Source: Bifidobacterium olomucense (lineage in GTDB: Bacteria; Actinomycetota; Actinomycetes; Actinomycetales; Bifidobacteriaceae). Taken from it: a stretch of 64,000 nucleotides of DNA. Numbering within the stretch: the stretch's first letter is position 1; each line of letters starts with the position of its first letter. Where the stretch lies: positions 1-64,000 of the forward strand of contig NZ_JAAIIG010000003.1 in NCBI RefSeq assembly GCF_012932375.1, given 5' to 3'. Position numbers and translations under genes: made by a program. Below the pieces are notes generated by a model. It made no database searches. It was not told where the DNA came from and saw only the letters and a program-made list of their open reading frames with translations. Positions 54,399 through 62,889 of this stretch are shown here, one piece after another.

Positions 54399-54680
54399 TC
54401 AAGCCTGTCCGTAGAAGTCTTCGGTGCTGTATTCCTTCCACCTGAGGTACATTTCTCGATAGTTTTTCTTGATGAATTTTTGAATTATAGAGACCTCTTT
54501 TGCGGTGAGTCTGCCTTGTCGTTCAAGCGTGGTGTCGCCGTTGGATTTGACGAAGAATTTCGCGGAGCCTGATTCGGTGAGCTTGGTGTCATTGGCGTGT
54601 ACGTGCATGCATTCGATGACGCAGAATGACGTGAAATACAAGTAATATCCGGCGACCATGAACTGGAAATACTTAGGCAT
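54399..54680 (-). CDS. DUF4160-like protein in small module
   Basis: A 93-residue protein; the ATG at 54678-54680 has GGAGG 6 nt upstream within the preceding gene. It begins MPKYFQFMVAGYYLYFTSFC and contains HVHANDTKLTESGSAKFFVK, a pattern like DUF4160 proteins (HVH followed by AKFW/F). The C-terminus is helical and charged. DUF4160 genes are often found with partners in toxin-antitoxin-like pairs, but the biochemical role is not known. Third gene of a three-gene leftward operon. Confidence 0.65.
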   Translation of the reverse strand: MPKYFQFMVAGYYLYFTSFCVIECMHVHANDTKLTESGSAKFFVKSNGDTTLERQGRLTAKEVSIIQKFIKKNYREMYLRWKEYSTEDFYGQA

Positions 54681-54906
54681 GGTCAACCTCCAGAAACTCC
54701 TTGTTGTTTCGGTAATAATCCTGAACGATGCCGACCTCCATGTCGTCCATGCTGGTTTCAAGTACATTGCCTTCACGGTCTAGCACCAGAGCGGAGTCGG
54801 GAGCATTGAGATTCAGCACTTTAATATGCCCATTGTCATCGCCAGTAAACGCATAACCGTTCACAATCATTCCCGCGCCGCTGGCAATTGAATCAATATC
54901 AGGCAT
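54673..54906 (-). CDS. Small acidic protein in three-gene module
   Basis: A 77-residue acidic protein (MPDIDSIASGAGMIVNGYAF start, long Asp/Glu content). It overlaps both neighbours by 8 nt. I recognise no family. A beta-rich start and helical end are likely. In the same operon as the DUF4160-like gene, inside the hsdS inversion region. Confidence 0.6.
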   Translation of the reverse strand: MPDIDSIASGAGMIVNGYAFTGDDNGHIKVLNLNAPDSALVLDREGNVLETSMDDMEVGIVQDYYRNNKEFLEVDHA

Positions 54907-55198
54907 GAGCTATCTCGACTTTCTTGATTGGTTGCAGGAAATGGTTGGCGTCGATGTAGAGATCTGTAAGTACTGGTTCCAGATCGATGTATTCTTCTTC
55001 TGGCGCGGCATTGTGCTTGTATTTTGCATCCACGACGAGGTATCCGTTATCCCATTGCTTGACATTGGTATACCGTTCCAATGAGTAAGGAGCGCGGAAC
55101 CGAATACGAGCCTTGCCGTATTCAAACACGGTGAAACCATTTTCTGCACTGAGATATGCGGTATTTGTCTGCTCTGAACGGGTGCACGATGTAGCCAC
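54899..55198 (-). CDS. Unknown protein, first gene of three-gene module
   Basis: A 99-residue protein starting at GTG with AAAGGAG 7 nt upstream. Sequence features: FTVFEYGKARIRFRAPYSLE near 22-41 and an acidic middle (EEEYIDLEPVLTDLYIDAN). It seems soluble and beta-rich, without signal or membrane segment. No family is recognised. The three genes read towards the alternative TRD, from a promoter in 55199-55265. Confidence 0.6.
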   Translation of the reverse strand: MATSCTRSEQTNTAYLSAENGFTVFEYGKARIRFRAPYSLERYTNVKQWDNGYLVVDAKYKHNAAPEEEYIDLEPVLTDLYIDANHFLQPIKKVEIAHA

Positions 55199-55265
55199 AG
55201 TGCGTCTCCTTTCGGCTTTACCGGGTTGATTGGTACTGGTTTCGATTATAGGGGGATAACGTTGA

Positions 55266-56240
55266 TTACCCTAGATATTTTCGATGCGACGCTTTCACGT
55301 TGCTTTGGCTGACCAATGCGTATTGCATGGTGGTGTCTATCTTGACGTGTCCAAGTAGTTTCTGGACCTGTTCCACTGGCATGCCGCGGTTTATGGCATT
55401 GGTGGCCATAGTACGTCGGAACTTATGAGGGTGTATGCGGGGAAGTCGCAGATTTCTGCCGAGAGAACGAAGCCGACTTTCCACGGAACAAATGGCAATG
55501 CGTTCGTGGTTACCGCTGAGACTGACGAATAGGGCAGGGTTATCGTCGTTGCGACCTTGCAAGTATTCTTCAAGATGAAGTTTGGCTCTGGCATCGAAGT
55601 AGGCCTTTCGTTCCTTATTGCCCTTACCTTGCACAATGCATTCACGCTCGTTGAGGTTGATGCTGCTGCGGTCGAGCTTCACTAATTCGCCGACTCGCAT
55701 GCCGGTGGAGGAGAGCAAGTCAATCATCGCAAGATCGCGTGGTGTCTCGCATCCGTCACGCAATCGTTCCATATCCTCATCCGAAATGATTTCTTTAACT
55801 CTGATTGGCGCTTTTATGCGACGTATCTTACGTGCGGGGCTTTTGACGATATAGTCCTCATCCTCTAACCATGAGAAAAACGTGGCGAGAATACGTCGGA
55901 TATTATCTACTGTGACCTTCCCTACGTCATGCGTCGTCTGGTATTCGGTGAGATAGGTTCGAAGTTGTTCGGTATCCACTTGAGGCAGCGGAACGGAGGT
56001 CTCTTTTAAGTAATGCGTAAGTGTTGAATCATAGTATTTCAACGTGCGCTCGCTGCACCCTTCAAGTTCCTTGGCGGTAAGGAAGGAATTCAGCAATTGC
56101 TTGGCTTCATTTCCGTTATCGGGAGTTGTTGCCGCGTTGAGATTGACCGACAGTACGCCTTTGAGCTGTTTGAGCTGTCGCGCATCCAACGTGTTCTGCA
56201 TGGCCTTCAGAATTGATTCGATGGTGTTGCTTCCTATCAT
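55266..56240 (-). CDS. Tyrosine recombinase of the hsdS inversion system
   Basis: A 324-residue XerC/D-like recombinase. Core-binding domain about 45-130; catalytic domain with Arg in STGMRVGELVKL, Lys in QGKGNKERK, HPHKFRRT, GHVKIDTTMQY carrying the late His and the nucleophile Tyr. It lies between inverted sites B and C, so it flips with them. It probably acts on the four CAAACGGCCATTTG cores to exchange hsdS halves. Recombinases of this kind drive phase variation of type I systems elsewhere, such as in pneumococci. Confidence 0.93.
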   Translation of the reverse strand: MIGSNTIESILKAMQNTLDARQLKQLKGVLSVNLNAATTPDNGNEAKQLLNSFLTAKELEGCSERTLKYYDSTLTHYLKETSVPLPQVDTEQLRTYLTEYQTTHDVGKVTVDNIRRILATFFSWLEDEDYIVKSPARKIRRIKAPIRVKEIISDEDMERLRDGCETPRDLAMIDLLSSTGMRVGELVKLDRSSINLNERECIVQGKGNKERKAYFDARAKLHLEEYLQGRNDDNPALFVSLSGNHERIAICSVESRLRSLGRNLRLPRIHPHKFRRTMATNAINRGMPVEQVQKLLGHVKIDTTMQYALVSQSNVKASHRKYLG

Positions 56241-56262
56241 GTGGAACCTTTAACTTTAATGC

Positions 56263-57324
56263 GTGTATGGGATACATGCATGCATAATGCGAGCCGCAGA
56301 AAAACGAGGCAATAGGCAGACAAACGGCCATTTGGCTAAATGCTGTGATGCGATGTTTAAGAAAATGTTTGAAGAATCCTCCAATAGTGCGATTCTACAA
56401 GATATAGCTACTGTAACAATGGGGCAATCTCCTAGTGGCTCTTCATACAATGAGAACGGAGATGGCGTTGTCTTTTATCAAGGACGTGCTGAATTCGGTT
56501 CGCGTTTTCCGAAAAGACGGCTTTACACCACTGAGCCGAAGCGCATGGCAAAGGCGGGAGATGTACTGATGAGTGTCCGCGCTCCTGTCGGTGATATTAA
56601 TGTCGCTTCAGAGGACTGCTGCATCGGTCGTGGACTCGCTGCAATATCTTGTGATTATAAAAGTTACTGTCTGTATCTTTTACGCTCTTTACAGAAGAAG
56701 CTAGACGTTTATAACGGTGAAGGCACTGTTTTTGGCTCCATTAATGGGAAAGCACTTCGGAATATAGAGATTCCACTTAATAGTAAAGAAGACATCGCAC
56801 AGTTTGAAGAATATGCAAAATCGTTCGACGAAACGATCTTTAATAATAGTTTAGAAATTGTAAGACTCGAACAACTTCGTGATGCCCTGTTGCCCAAACT
56901 TATGTCGGGTGAGATTGATGTATCGAAAGTTGAACTGCCTACGCGGCCAGAACAAACTGTTCCAGCAAATGGCCGTTTGCTATATCGAATGACAAATGTC
57001 ATTGAAACTTGCAGTACTCGTGACGAATGTGGCTGGCTCTATGCGCTCGCGCTTGGGATGATGGAATCATCCAAAGAAGGGAGCGAACATGACAACCGAC
57101 ACTACGGCAGTCCACGTCAGCCAGCTCGTCAAGCGGTACGGCGACATGGTGGCGCTCGACTACTTCGACCTCGACGTGAAGCAGGGCGAGATCTTCGGCC
57201 TACTGGGTCCCAACGGTTCCGGCAAGACCACGGCCATCAACTGCATTCTCGCGTTGCTCACCTACGATTCGGGCACCATCCGCGTCTTCGGACAGCCGAT
57301 GACGCCCACCTCATACGACCTTAA
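56263..57324 (+). CDS. Silent HsdS cassette (alternative TRD2)
   Basis: From about 56317 this frame encodes the central NGHL site C, a different TRD2 (LQDIATVTMGQSPSGSSYNE to NIEIPLNSKEDI) and the conserved C-terminus LRDALLPKLMSGEIDVSKVE ending at site D (56980). No TRD1 precedes it and the upstream codons to 56263 are not HsdS-like, so it is a silent donor. Past site D the frame runs on without stop to 57324, overlapping the start of the ABC-transporter gene; a product of that length is unlikely to matter. Confidence 0.75.
   Translation: MYGIHACIMRAAEKRGNRQTNGHLAKCCDAMFKKMFEESSNSAILQDIATVTMGQSPSGSSYNENGDGVVFYQGRAEFGSRFPKRRLYTTEPKRMAKAGDVLMSVRAPVGDINVASEDCCIGRGLAAISCDYKSYCLYLLRSLQKKLDVYNGEGTVFGSINGKALRNIEIPLNSKEDIAQFEEYAKSFDETIFNNSLEIVRLEQLRDALLPKLMSGEIDVSKVELPTRPEQTVPANGRLLYRMTNVIETCSTRDECGWLYALALGMMESSKEGSEHDNRHYGSPRQPARQAVRRHGGARLLRPRREAGRDLRPTGSQRFRQDHGHQLHSRVAHLRFGHHPRLRTADDAHLIRP
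56321..56334 (+). other. Inversion core site C
   Basis: CAAACGGCCATTTG, same orientation as site A, at the left edge of the silent TRD2 cassette. The codon phase (AAC GGC CAT TTG) equals that at A. Confidence 0.75.
56874..56980 (+). repeat. 107-bp direct repeat, copy 2 (silent cassette end)
   Basis: Near-identical to 53814-53920; it encodes the same conserved HsdS C-terminus and ends with core site D. Confidence 0.9.
56966..56979 (-). other. Inversion core site D
   Basis: CAAATGGCCGTTTG on the plus strand, same orientation as site B, right edge of the silent cassette and of the whole shuffling region. Confidence 0.75.
56988..57003. promoter_or_regulatory. Palindrome upstream of ABC exporter operon
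   Basis: AATGACA-AA-TGTCATT is a perfect dyad with 7-bp arms, 86 nt before the ABC ATPase start. It could be the operator of a repressor for the exporter; no cognate regulator is adjacent. Confidence 0.45.
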
Positions 57325-58036
57325 GCGGCGCATCGGTATCGTGCCGCAGAACGTAGCCGTGTTCAACGAACTGACCGTCACCGAGAATATCGACTACTTC
57401 TGCTCGCTGTACGTGCCGAAGAAAGCAGACCGCGCACCCCTGGTCGAAGAAGCCATCGAATTCGCCGGACTGCAGGACTTCCGAAAATTCCGTCCCGGCA
57501 AACTCTCTGGAGGTCTGCTGCGTCGCCTTAACATCGCTTGCGGCATCGCGCACAAACCGGACCTGATCTTCTTCGACGAGCCGACCGTGGCCGTCGACCC
57601 GCAAAGCCGCAACGCAATACTCGAAGGCATCCAGAAACTCAATAAGGCCGGCGCCACGGTGATCTACACCAGCCACTACATGGAGGAGGTCGAGCAGATC
57701 TGCGACCGCATCCTCATTATGGATCACGGTCGCCATCTCGCGCTCGGCACAGCCGACGAGCTCAAAGCCATGATCGACACAGGCGAGCGCATCACCATCG
57801 AAACGCTTGACCTGACCGACGAGACGCTTGCTGCCGTGCGTGCGCTCGCATTCGTCATCGAAGCGTCCTACGACGGGCGCGAGCTGGAAGTGCGTTGCCG
57901 TCGCGGAGAGCACAATCTCGTCGACCTTATCGGTGTACTGCGTACTTCAGGAGCGAACATCGGACACTTGACCAGCCGGCCGCCGAGCCTCAACGACGTG
58001 TTCCTGGAACTCACCGGCAAGGCACTGCGCGACTAG
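57089..58036 (+). CDS. ABC transporter ATPase (ABC-2 exporter)
   Basis: A 315-residue ATPase with Walker A GPNGSGKTT near 40, signature KLSGGLLRRLNIACG near 142 and Walker B DLIFFDEPTVAVDP near 165, plus a C-terminal extension typical of drug or lipid exporters of the DrrA/NatA type. AAGGGAG precedes the ATG. It pairs with the two ABC-2 permeases that follow. Substrate unknown. Confidence 0.93.
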   Translation: MTTDTTAVHVSQLVKRYGDMVALDYFDLDVKQGEIFGLLGPNGSGKTTAINCILALLTYDSGTIRVFGQPMTPTSYDLKRRIGIVPQNVAVFNELTVTENIDYFCSLYVPKKADRAPLVEEAIEFAGLQDFRKFRPGKLSGGLLRRLNIACGIAHKPDLIFFDEPTVAVDPQSRNAILEGIQKLNKAGATVIYTSHYMEEVEQICDRILIMDHGRHLALGTADELKAMIDTGERITIETLDLTDETLAAVRALAFVIEASYDGRELEVRCRRGEHNLVDLIGVLRTSGANIGHLTSRPPSLNDVFLELTGKALRD

Positions 58037-58066
58037 GGATCCTCAACCCAAGGAAAGGAGAACACC

Positions 58067-59323
58067 ATGTGGACTACTTTCATAGTCACACTGAAGGCGA
58101 ACCTCAGGGATAAGAGCTCGCTGTTCTGGCTCATCGTGTTCCCGATCGCTCTGGCGACCATGTTCAATGGCGTGTTCGGCAACCTGGATCAGGCCATGAG
58201 CATCACCCCGGTGTCCGTGGCTGTCGTGAAGGATACGAATTGGACAAACGCGATCGGTGCGGACACGCTCATTACGGCGATGTCCGGCAAAAACGGCAAT
58301 TCAGGCAAGGCTCAAGATGACAGCAGGGATGTAATGGACATCGATCCCGGCGTGACCCTGCTGGACGTCACTAAGGTCGACTCGATTTCACAGGCCCGCG
58401 AACTCTTGTCCCAAGACAAGACGGACGGCTATCTCAAGGCTGACGACGAGGGACGAATCGCCCTCACATTAAGCGACGACACCGTGACCGTAGCCAATAA
58501 CGGCACGCAGGAAGCGGGACTCGACGTTTCTCTCTCGGCGCTTGACAATGTACTCGACCAGTACAACCGCACCAGCACCACCGTGAAGTCCGTGCTCAAA
58601 GACAATCCGACCGCCCCGGCCACGCGCACGTTCTGGAACGGCATCAACGCGTCCATGAACGCCACCAAGGAGGTCACGCTCACCAACTTCAAGCCCAGCG
58701 TGATGGCGAGATACTATTACGCGCTCATGGGCATGGCCTGTCTGGTCGCCATGTCGTACATGATCCACACCGTCACCACCGCACAGGCGAACCTCTCCGC
58801 ACTCGGCATCCGCCGCACCGTCGCGCCGCTCGGCCGTGCCAAACAGCTTATCGCCGGATTCCTCGCCGGATGGCTGTGCTCCTGCGTCTGTCTGCTCGTC
58901 GCGCTCGCCTATATCCGCTACGGTTGCGACATCGAAGTCGGTGGACGTGAATCTGCGGCCGTGCTCGCCGTAATCGTCGCCTCGTTCATGACTTGCGCGT
59001 TCGGCACGATGATCGGCGCTATCCCCAAACTCACGACCGGCGTCAAGCAGGGCATGTCCACCGCGATTGCCTGCTCGCTGTCCCTGTTCAGCGGCCTGTA
59101 TGGCGGATTCGCCATGGAACTAAGCGACCTGATCACACGCAAGGCACCCTTGCTCGCCGCCATCAATCCCGCCCAACAGGTGACTAACCTGTTCTACTCG
59201 CTCATGTACTACGACAGCTACCAGCCGTTCATCCGCACCTGCGCCATCTTGTTGGCGATGAGCGCGGTGTTCCTCGCGGCCGGCGTGATCATGCTCAGGA
59301 GGCAACGTTATGAACACCTGTAA
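58067..59323 (+). CDS. ABC-2 type permease
   Basis: A 418-residue membrane protein: one N-terminal membrane helix (about 18-38), a large outer domain (about 40-215), then five membrane segments in the C-terminal half. This is the YhgE/ABC-2 permease layout. AAAGGAG precedes the ATG. It overlaps the next permease gene by 14 nt and probably forms a heterodimer with it. Confidence 0.9.
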   Translation: MWTTFIVTLKANLRDKSSLFWLIVFPIALATMFNGVFGNLDQAMSITPVSVAVVKDTNWTNAIGADTLITAMSGKNGNSGKAQDDSRDVMDIDPGVTLLDVTKVDSISQARELLSQDKTDGYLKADDEGRIALTLSDDTVTVANNGTQEAGLDVSLSALDNVLDQYNRTSTTVKSVLKDNPTAPATRTFWNGINASMNATKEVTLTNFKPSVMARYYYALMGMACLVAMSYMIHTVTTAQANLSALGIRRTVAPLGRAKQLIAGFLAGWLCSCVCLLVALAYIRYGCDIEVGGRESAAVLAVIVASFMTCAFGTMIGAIPKLTTGVKQGMSTAIACSLSLFSGLYGGFAMELSDLITRKAPLLAAINPAQQVTNLFYSLMYYDSYQPFIRTCAILLAMSAVFLAAGVIMLRRQRYEHL

Positions 59324-60785
59324 AGCAACCATACACGTACTGCTCGCACACCGCACGTACATCATCATCTATTTGGTGCTCATGGGCATCATGATGTTCA
59401 CGCTCAGCTGGTCTCAGATCACCGTAGCCACCCGCACGGTGGCTGACACCTACGAGCCGGAGAAGGTCAACGTTGCCGTCATTGATCGGGATTCAAACCG
59501 AGGCGGCATCGCGGAAGGACTGCGCGACTACCTGTCCGATTCCGCCACGCTGGTCAGCCTGGATGACGATTCCGAATCGTTGCAACAGGCCGTCGCCTCG
59601 AACTGGACCGACCTCATCGTCATCATCCCACGCGGTTACGCCGACAACTTCCTCAGGGCCTCGCAATCCGGCGGCGACATGCCGAAAGTCGAGACGGTCA
59701 CGAGCTACACGTCCGGTGCCGGCACCATCGCCGGCATGAACGTGAACGGGTTCCTCTCGCTGACCCGTATCGCATTGATCGGCGGAAACGTGCAGATCGA
59801 TGACAACGAACTCGCCGCATGGTACGCAAAATACGCCAAGGTGATCGGCGGCATGAATACCGGTGAAGCTGCCGGTTCCGCTGCTGCCGGGCAGAATGGC
59901 AACTGGTCGCAGGTCATGGACGGCTCATCCACGTTCGACCTCAACTCACTGCCCGAGGGAACGTTGTCTGAACTGACGATGACCGATATGCAATCCGCCG
60001 CCAAGCGGGCTGCACGCACGGCACACGATGCGAAGGCCAACCGACCGGTCGTCGTGGAGAACATCACATCGCAGAACGACCGGGCGGCAGACACGGCGAA
60101 TCCGGTTGCGTCCGGGTTCGGCGACACGATGAAGACGGCAATCTACCCGCTGTTCCTCACCTTGAGCGTATGCGTGAGCCTTGTGGCCCGCGTGTTCGGC
60201 GCGGGGGAGCTGCGTCGCAGACTTATGGCGTCCCCATCCATGGCCTCGATCGGACTCAAGCGTATGGGAGTCCTGTGTGGCTTCGCGTTGCTGATCTGCG
60301 TGGGCTATCTGGTTACCGCGCTGGGCCTCACAGCTGCAGCAGGCGTGAATATCGTTTCGATACCGGTAGGCGGCGTGATGATGACCTTCACCTCGATCTG
60401 CATGTTCGCCCTTATGTGCACGGCCTGTGGATTCATGCTCGGTGAATTCGGCGCTTCGGACATGGTGGCCAACGGCTTCGCCAACGTGTTCGGTCTGCTC
60501 ATCCTATTCGCCTCTGGCATCGCGTTCCCGATAAGCATGATGCCGGACACGATGGTCACCATCGCCAGACTCACGCCCGGCTGGTGGTACTGCACGGCGA
60601 TCGACAACGCGCTCGGCTTCGGTTCCGCCGCATCCGGCGTGAACGTGGGCGGCTGGGCTGTGGCCACCGGCATCGTGGCATTGTTCGCCGTCGCGTTCGT
60701 CTGTGTGGGACTCGCTGCCGGACGGTTCCGCCGCTCCCGGCCGAATGCGGTGGCTTCGACCGTCACTCAACTCGCCGAAGCATAG
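59310..60785 (+). CDS. ABC-2 type permease
   Basis: A 491-residue permease with the same layout: N-terminal helix (about 18-37), an outer domain of some 230 residues, and six membrane helices from about 275. AGGAGG is placed just before the ATG. Third gene of the exporter operon; convergent with the AlbA-type regulator. Confidence 0.9.
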   Translation: MNTCKATIHVLLAHRTYIIIYLVLMGIMMFTLSWSQITVATRTVADTYEPEKVNVAVIDRDSNRGGIAEGLRDYLSDSATLVSLDDDSESLQQAVASNWTDLIVIIPRGYADNFLRASQSGGDMPKVETVTSYTSGAGTIAGMNVNGFLSLTRIALIGGNVQIDDNELAAWYAKYAKVIGGMNTGEAAGSAAAGQNGNWSQVMDGSSTFDLNSLPEGTLSELTMTDMQSAAKRAARTAHDAKANRPVVVENITSQNDRAADTANPVASGFGDTMKTAIYPLFLTLSVCVSLVARVFGAGELRRRLMASPSMASIGLKRMGVLCGFALLICVGYLVTALGLTAAAGVNIVSIPVGGVMMTFTSICMFALMCTACGFMLGEFGASDMVANGFANVFGLLILFASGIAFPISMMPDTMVTIARLTPGWWYCTAIDNALGFGSAASGVNVGGWAVATGIVALFAVAFVCVGLAAGRFRRSRPNAVASTVTQLAEA

Positions 60786-60799
60786 ACTGGGTGCAACCC

Positions 60800-62281
60800 T
60801 TACATCCCCTTCAACCGATACCGCTGGGTCGGGTCGTCTTGGAATTTCACCTTGGCGACTCGACCCTCGCGTATGAGCTCGCGCATGCCGGAAGTGGCGG
60901 CCAAGGGAGTGAGCTGCAGCTCGCGGATGATCTCCTTGATGCTCATTGCGGAATGCCGTTCCAGTACGGTTAGAATCGCCTTCGAAATATCACTCGGCGT
61001 GCTGTTCGCGGCTGAACGTTGTTTGGTGATGGTCATCGTGAACGTGTTGATGTCATTGACCGTGGTGGCCGGTTCAATGCCTGCCTCCCTGAGGCTTGCA
61101 GCGATGCGCTGGTAGCCATCGCCGCCCTCCGGGTTCACGAATCCTCCATCCGGGTACGGTGTGGACTCCAACAACGTGAACAGGAACTGGTTGCGGGTGG
61201 AAACAAATGGTGCGCCGGTCACCGGATTCGGATTCGCCAGTACGTCATGCGTCACGGTGCCGTACAAACCACCTGGATTGGTGATCTCGATACGGTTCGT
61301 GAACACACTGATACGTACCTGCGTGCCACGCGCATCGGGGGAGTAGTCCCGGTGGGTAAGCGCATTCGCTATAGCCTCACGCAGCACCACTGGTGGATAG
61401 TCCGGTTTCTTCGCGCCGATCCAGCGCATCAGCGATTCGACCGCGTCGCTGATCATCACCGGAATAGGTCCTACGATGGTCTTGGCTGCCACCAGCCGGT
61501 CATCGCCACGGAATACCTCGTCTCGATCGATGCCGGGAAACACTGCGATGGCAATGGACAGCCGTGGATAATACTTCTGCGGATAGCGGCCAAGCGCCAG
61601 AAGCCCTGCTAACGTGGGGCGTAAGATGCCTCCGACTTCGTTGCCGTCAGAATCATCGTGACGCAACACCTGCAAATCGAGTAGCGTACGGGTGCCGTCC
61701 TGCCCGGCAAATACATGTGGATGCTGTTCGCGAGCACGCGCCAACAGTCCTGAAACCAACGTGGGATCTAAGTCATCAATGGCAGCGTCTGGAACGATAT
61801 CCAAATCATAGGTGGGCTGCAGATGTTCCTCGATAAGACGGTCCACCTCGTACGAGGTCATGCGTCGGTCGCCATCGCCGGTGCGGATGAATGAGCCTCC
61901 ATGTGGGCCTAGCGCAGTAGTGAAACAGGGCTTGTCACGTGGCAGCATTTCATCGATGCGAGCGAACACCAGATTCGCGCCTTCGAACGGACAGGTCACG
62001 ATCACCGGACGAACCACCGGCGTCATCTTCTCGCACGCTTGGCTTAACGCCTCCTGCATGGCGCGCGCGTCGAATCCTTCCACTGGCGTGAAGCCGGCTT
62101 TTTCGGAGAGCCCTAGGATGATCCATCCGCCGGAACCGTTTGAAAACGCGGAAAGCGTATCCGTGATGGTGGAGGAGATACGACGTTTGCATTCTTTGAC
62201 CTCGCACTGCTGCGTATCGTTGCCGATCATGCGCATGAGTTCAATGAGCTCGGTCATCTTTGCAGTGTAGTCATCAACCAT
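60800..62281 (-). CDS. AlbA_2/Schlafen-domain regulator with HATPase-like region
   Basis: A 493-residue protein; the ATG at 62279-62281 has GGAGG 8 nt upstream. The N-terminal AlbA_2 (Schlafen AAA_4) domain has CEVKECKRRISSTITDTLSA and FSNGSGGWIILGL near 25-55. The centre has VVLREAIANALTHRDYS, a HATPase-like N box near 315, and VFTNRIEITNPGGL near 345. The C-terminus is a winged helix. It is a putative ATP-binding transcriptional regulator; its target is unknown. Confidence 0.85.
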   Translation of the reverse strand: MVDDYTAKMTELIELMRMIGNDTQQCEVKECKRRISSTITDTLSAFSNGSGGWIILGLSEKAGFTPVEGFDARAMQEALSQACEKMTPVVRPVIVTCPFEGANLVFARIDEMLPRDKPCFTTALGPHGGSFIRTGDGDRRMTSYEVDRLIEEHLQPTYDLDIVPDAAIDDLDPTLVSGLLARAREQHPHVFAGQDGTRTLLDLQVLRHDDSDGNEVGGILRPTLAGLLALGRYPQKYYPRLSIAIAVFPGIDRDEVFRGDDRLVAAKTIVGPIPVMISDAVESLMRWIGAKKPDYPPVVLREAIANALTHRDYSPDARGTQVRISVFTNRIEITNPGGLYGTVTHDVLANPNPVTGAPFVSTRNQFLFTLLESTPYPDGGFVNPEGGDGYQRIAASLREAGIEPATTVNDINTFTMTITKQRSAANSTPSDISKAILTVLERHSAMSIKEIIRELQLTPLAATSGMRELIREGRVAKVKFQDDPTQRYRLKGM

Positions 62282-62486
62282 GGGAGCGCCTCCTTGACAC
62301 CATTGTGCCGTATGCGGCGCATCTTGATGAACCATATACTGTGCATCACGACGCAATTCATCGAGAATTCACGGTGGCGAATATGCCGTTTATTCCGGTG
62401 CCTGAACAGTACAATGGTGAGTGTGACGGCACTGATGCCGCCGCGCGCACGGAAAGCATTTCCGTCAGATCGATAAGGGAAACATC

Positions 62487-62798
62487 ATGACCGAAATCAA
62501 CGAAATCAAAGATCCCGATGCGTCGCTAGACGAGTCCGACATCGTAGCCCCGACCGGTGAGACCGAGGATTCGGCCGCAGCCTGCCCCAAGTCTGCGCAT
62601 TGCCCGCTCAGGCATCACCCGGGTATGTGTGGCAAAAACGGTAAGTGTCCGGTGAAGAATCTTTCTCAGAAAGACGTGGTCGCTGGCGTCGTCACCTTGG
62701 CATCTATGATCGCACTCACCGCTGTGGCGTACTATGCGCAGTTTGCGCTCACCAAGGCTGCCGTCAAATCCGCGCTGAAGGAGACGCGCCTGCGTTAG
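62487..62798 (+). CDS. Small membrane protein with four-cysteine motif
   Basis: A 103-residue protein. An acidic N-terminus (about 1-30) leads to a motif C-x5-C-x8-C-x5-C at residues 33, 39, 48 and 54 (CPKSAHC, then MCGKNGKC), with several His nearby, then one membrane segment at about 65-88 and a basic tail. It may bind a metal. No family is recognised. It is divergent from the AlbA-type regulator with a 205-nt gap. Confidence 0.7.
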   Translation: MTEINEIKDPDASLDESDIVAPTGETEDSAAACPKSAHCPLRHHPGMCGKNGKCPVKNLSQKDVVAGVVTLASMIALTAVAYYAQFALTKAAVKSALKETRLR

Positions 62799-62889
62799 CG
62801 CGGCATGATTTCGGCGTGATAACGCTCTGTTGCGTTGACGGTCCCTATGATGCATGGGGGACGACCGGTGTTGCAGGGGGAGTGCGGTT

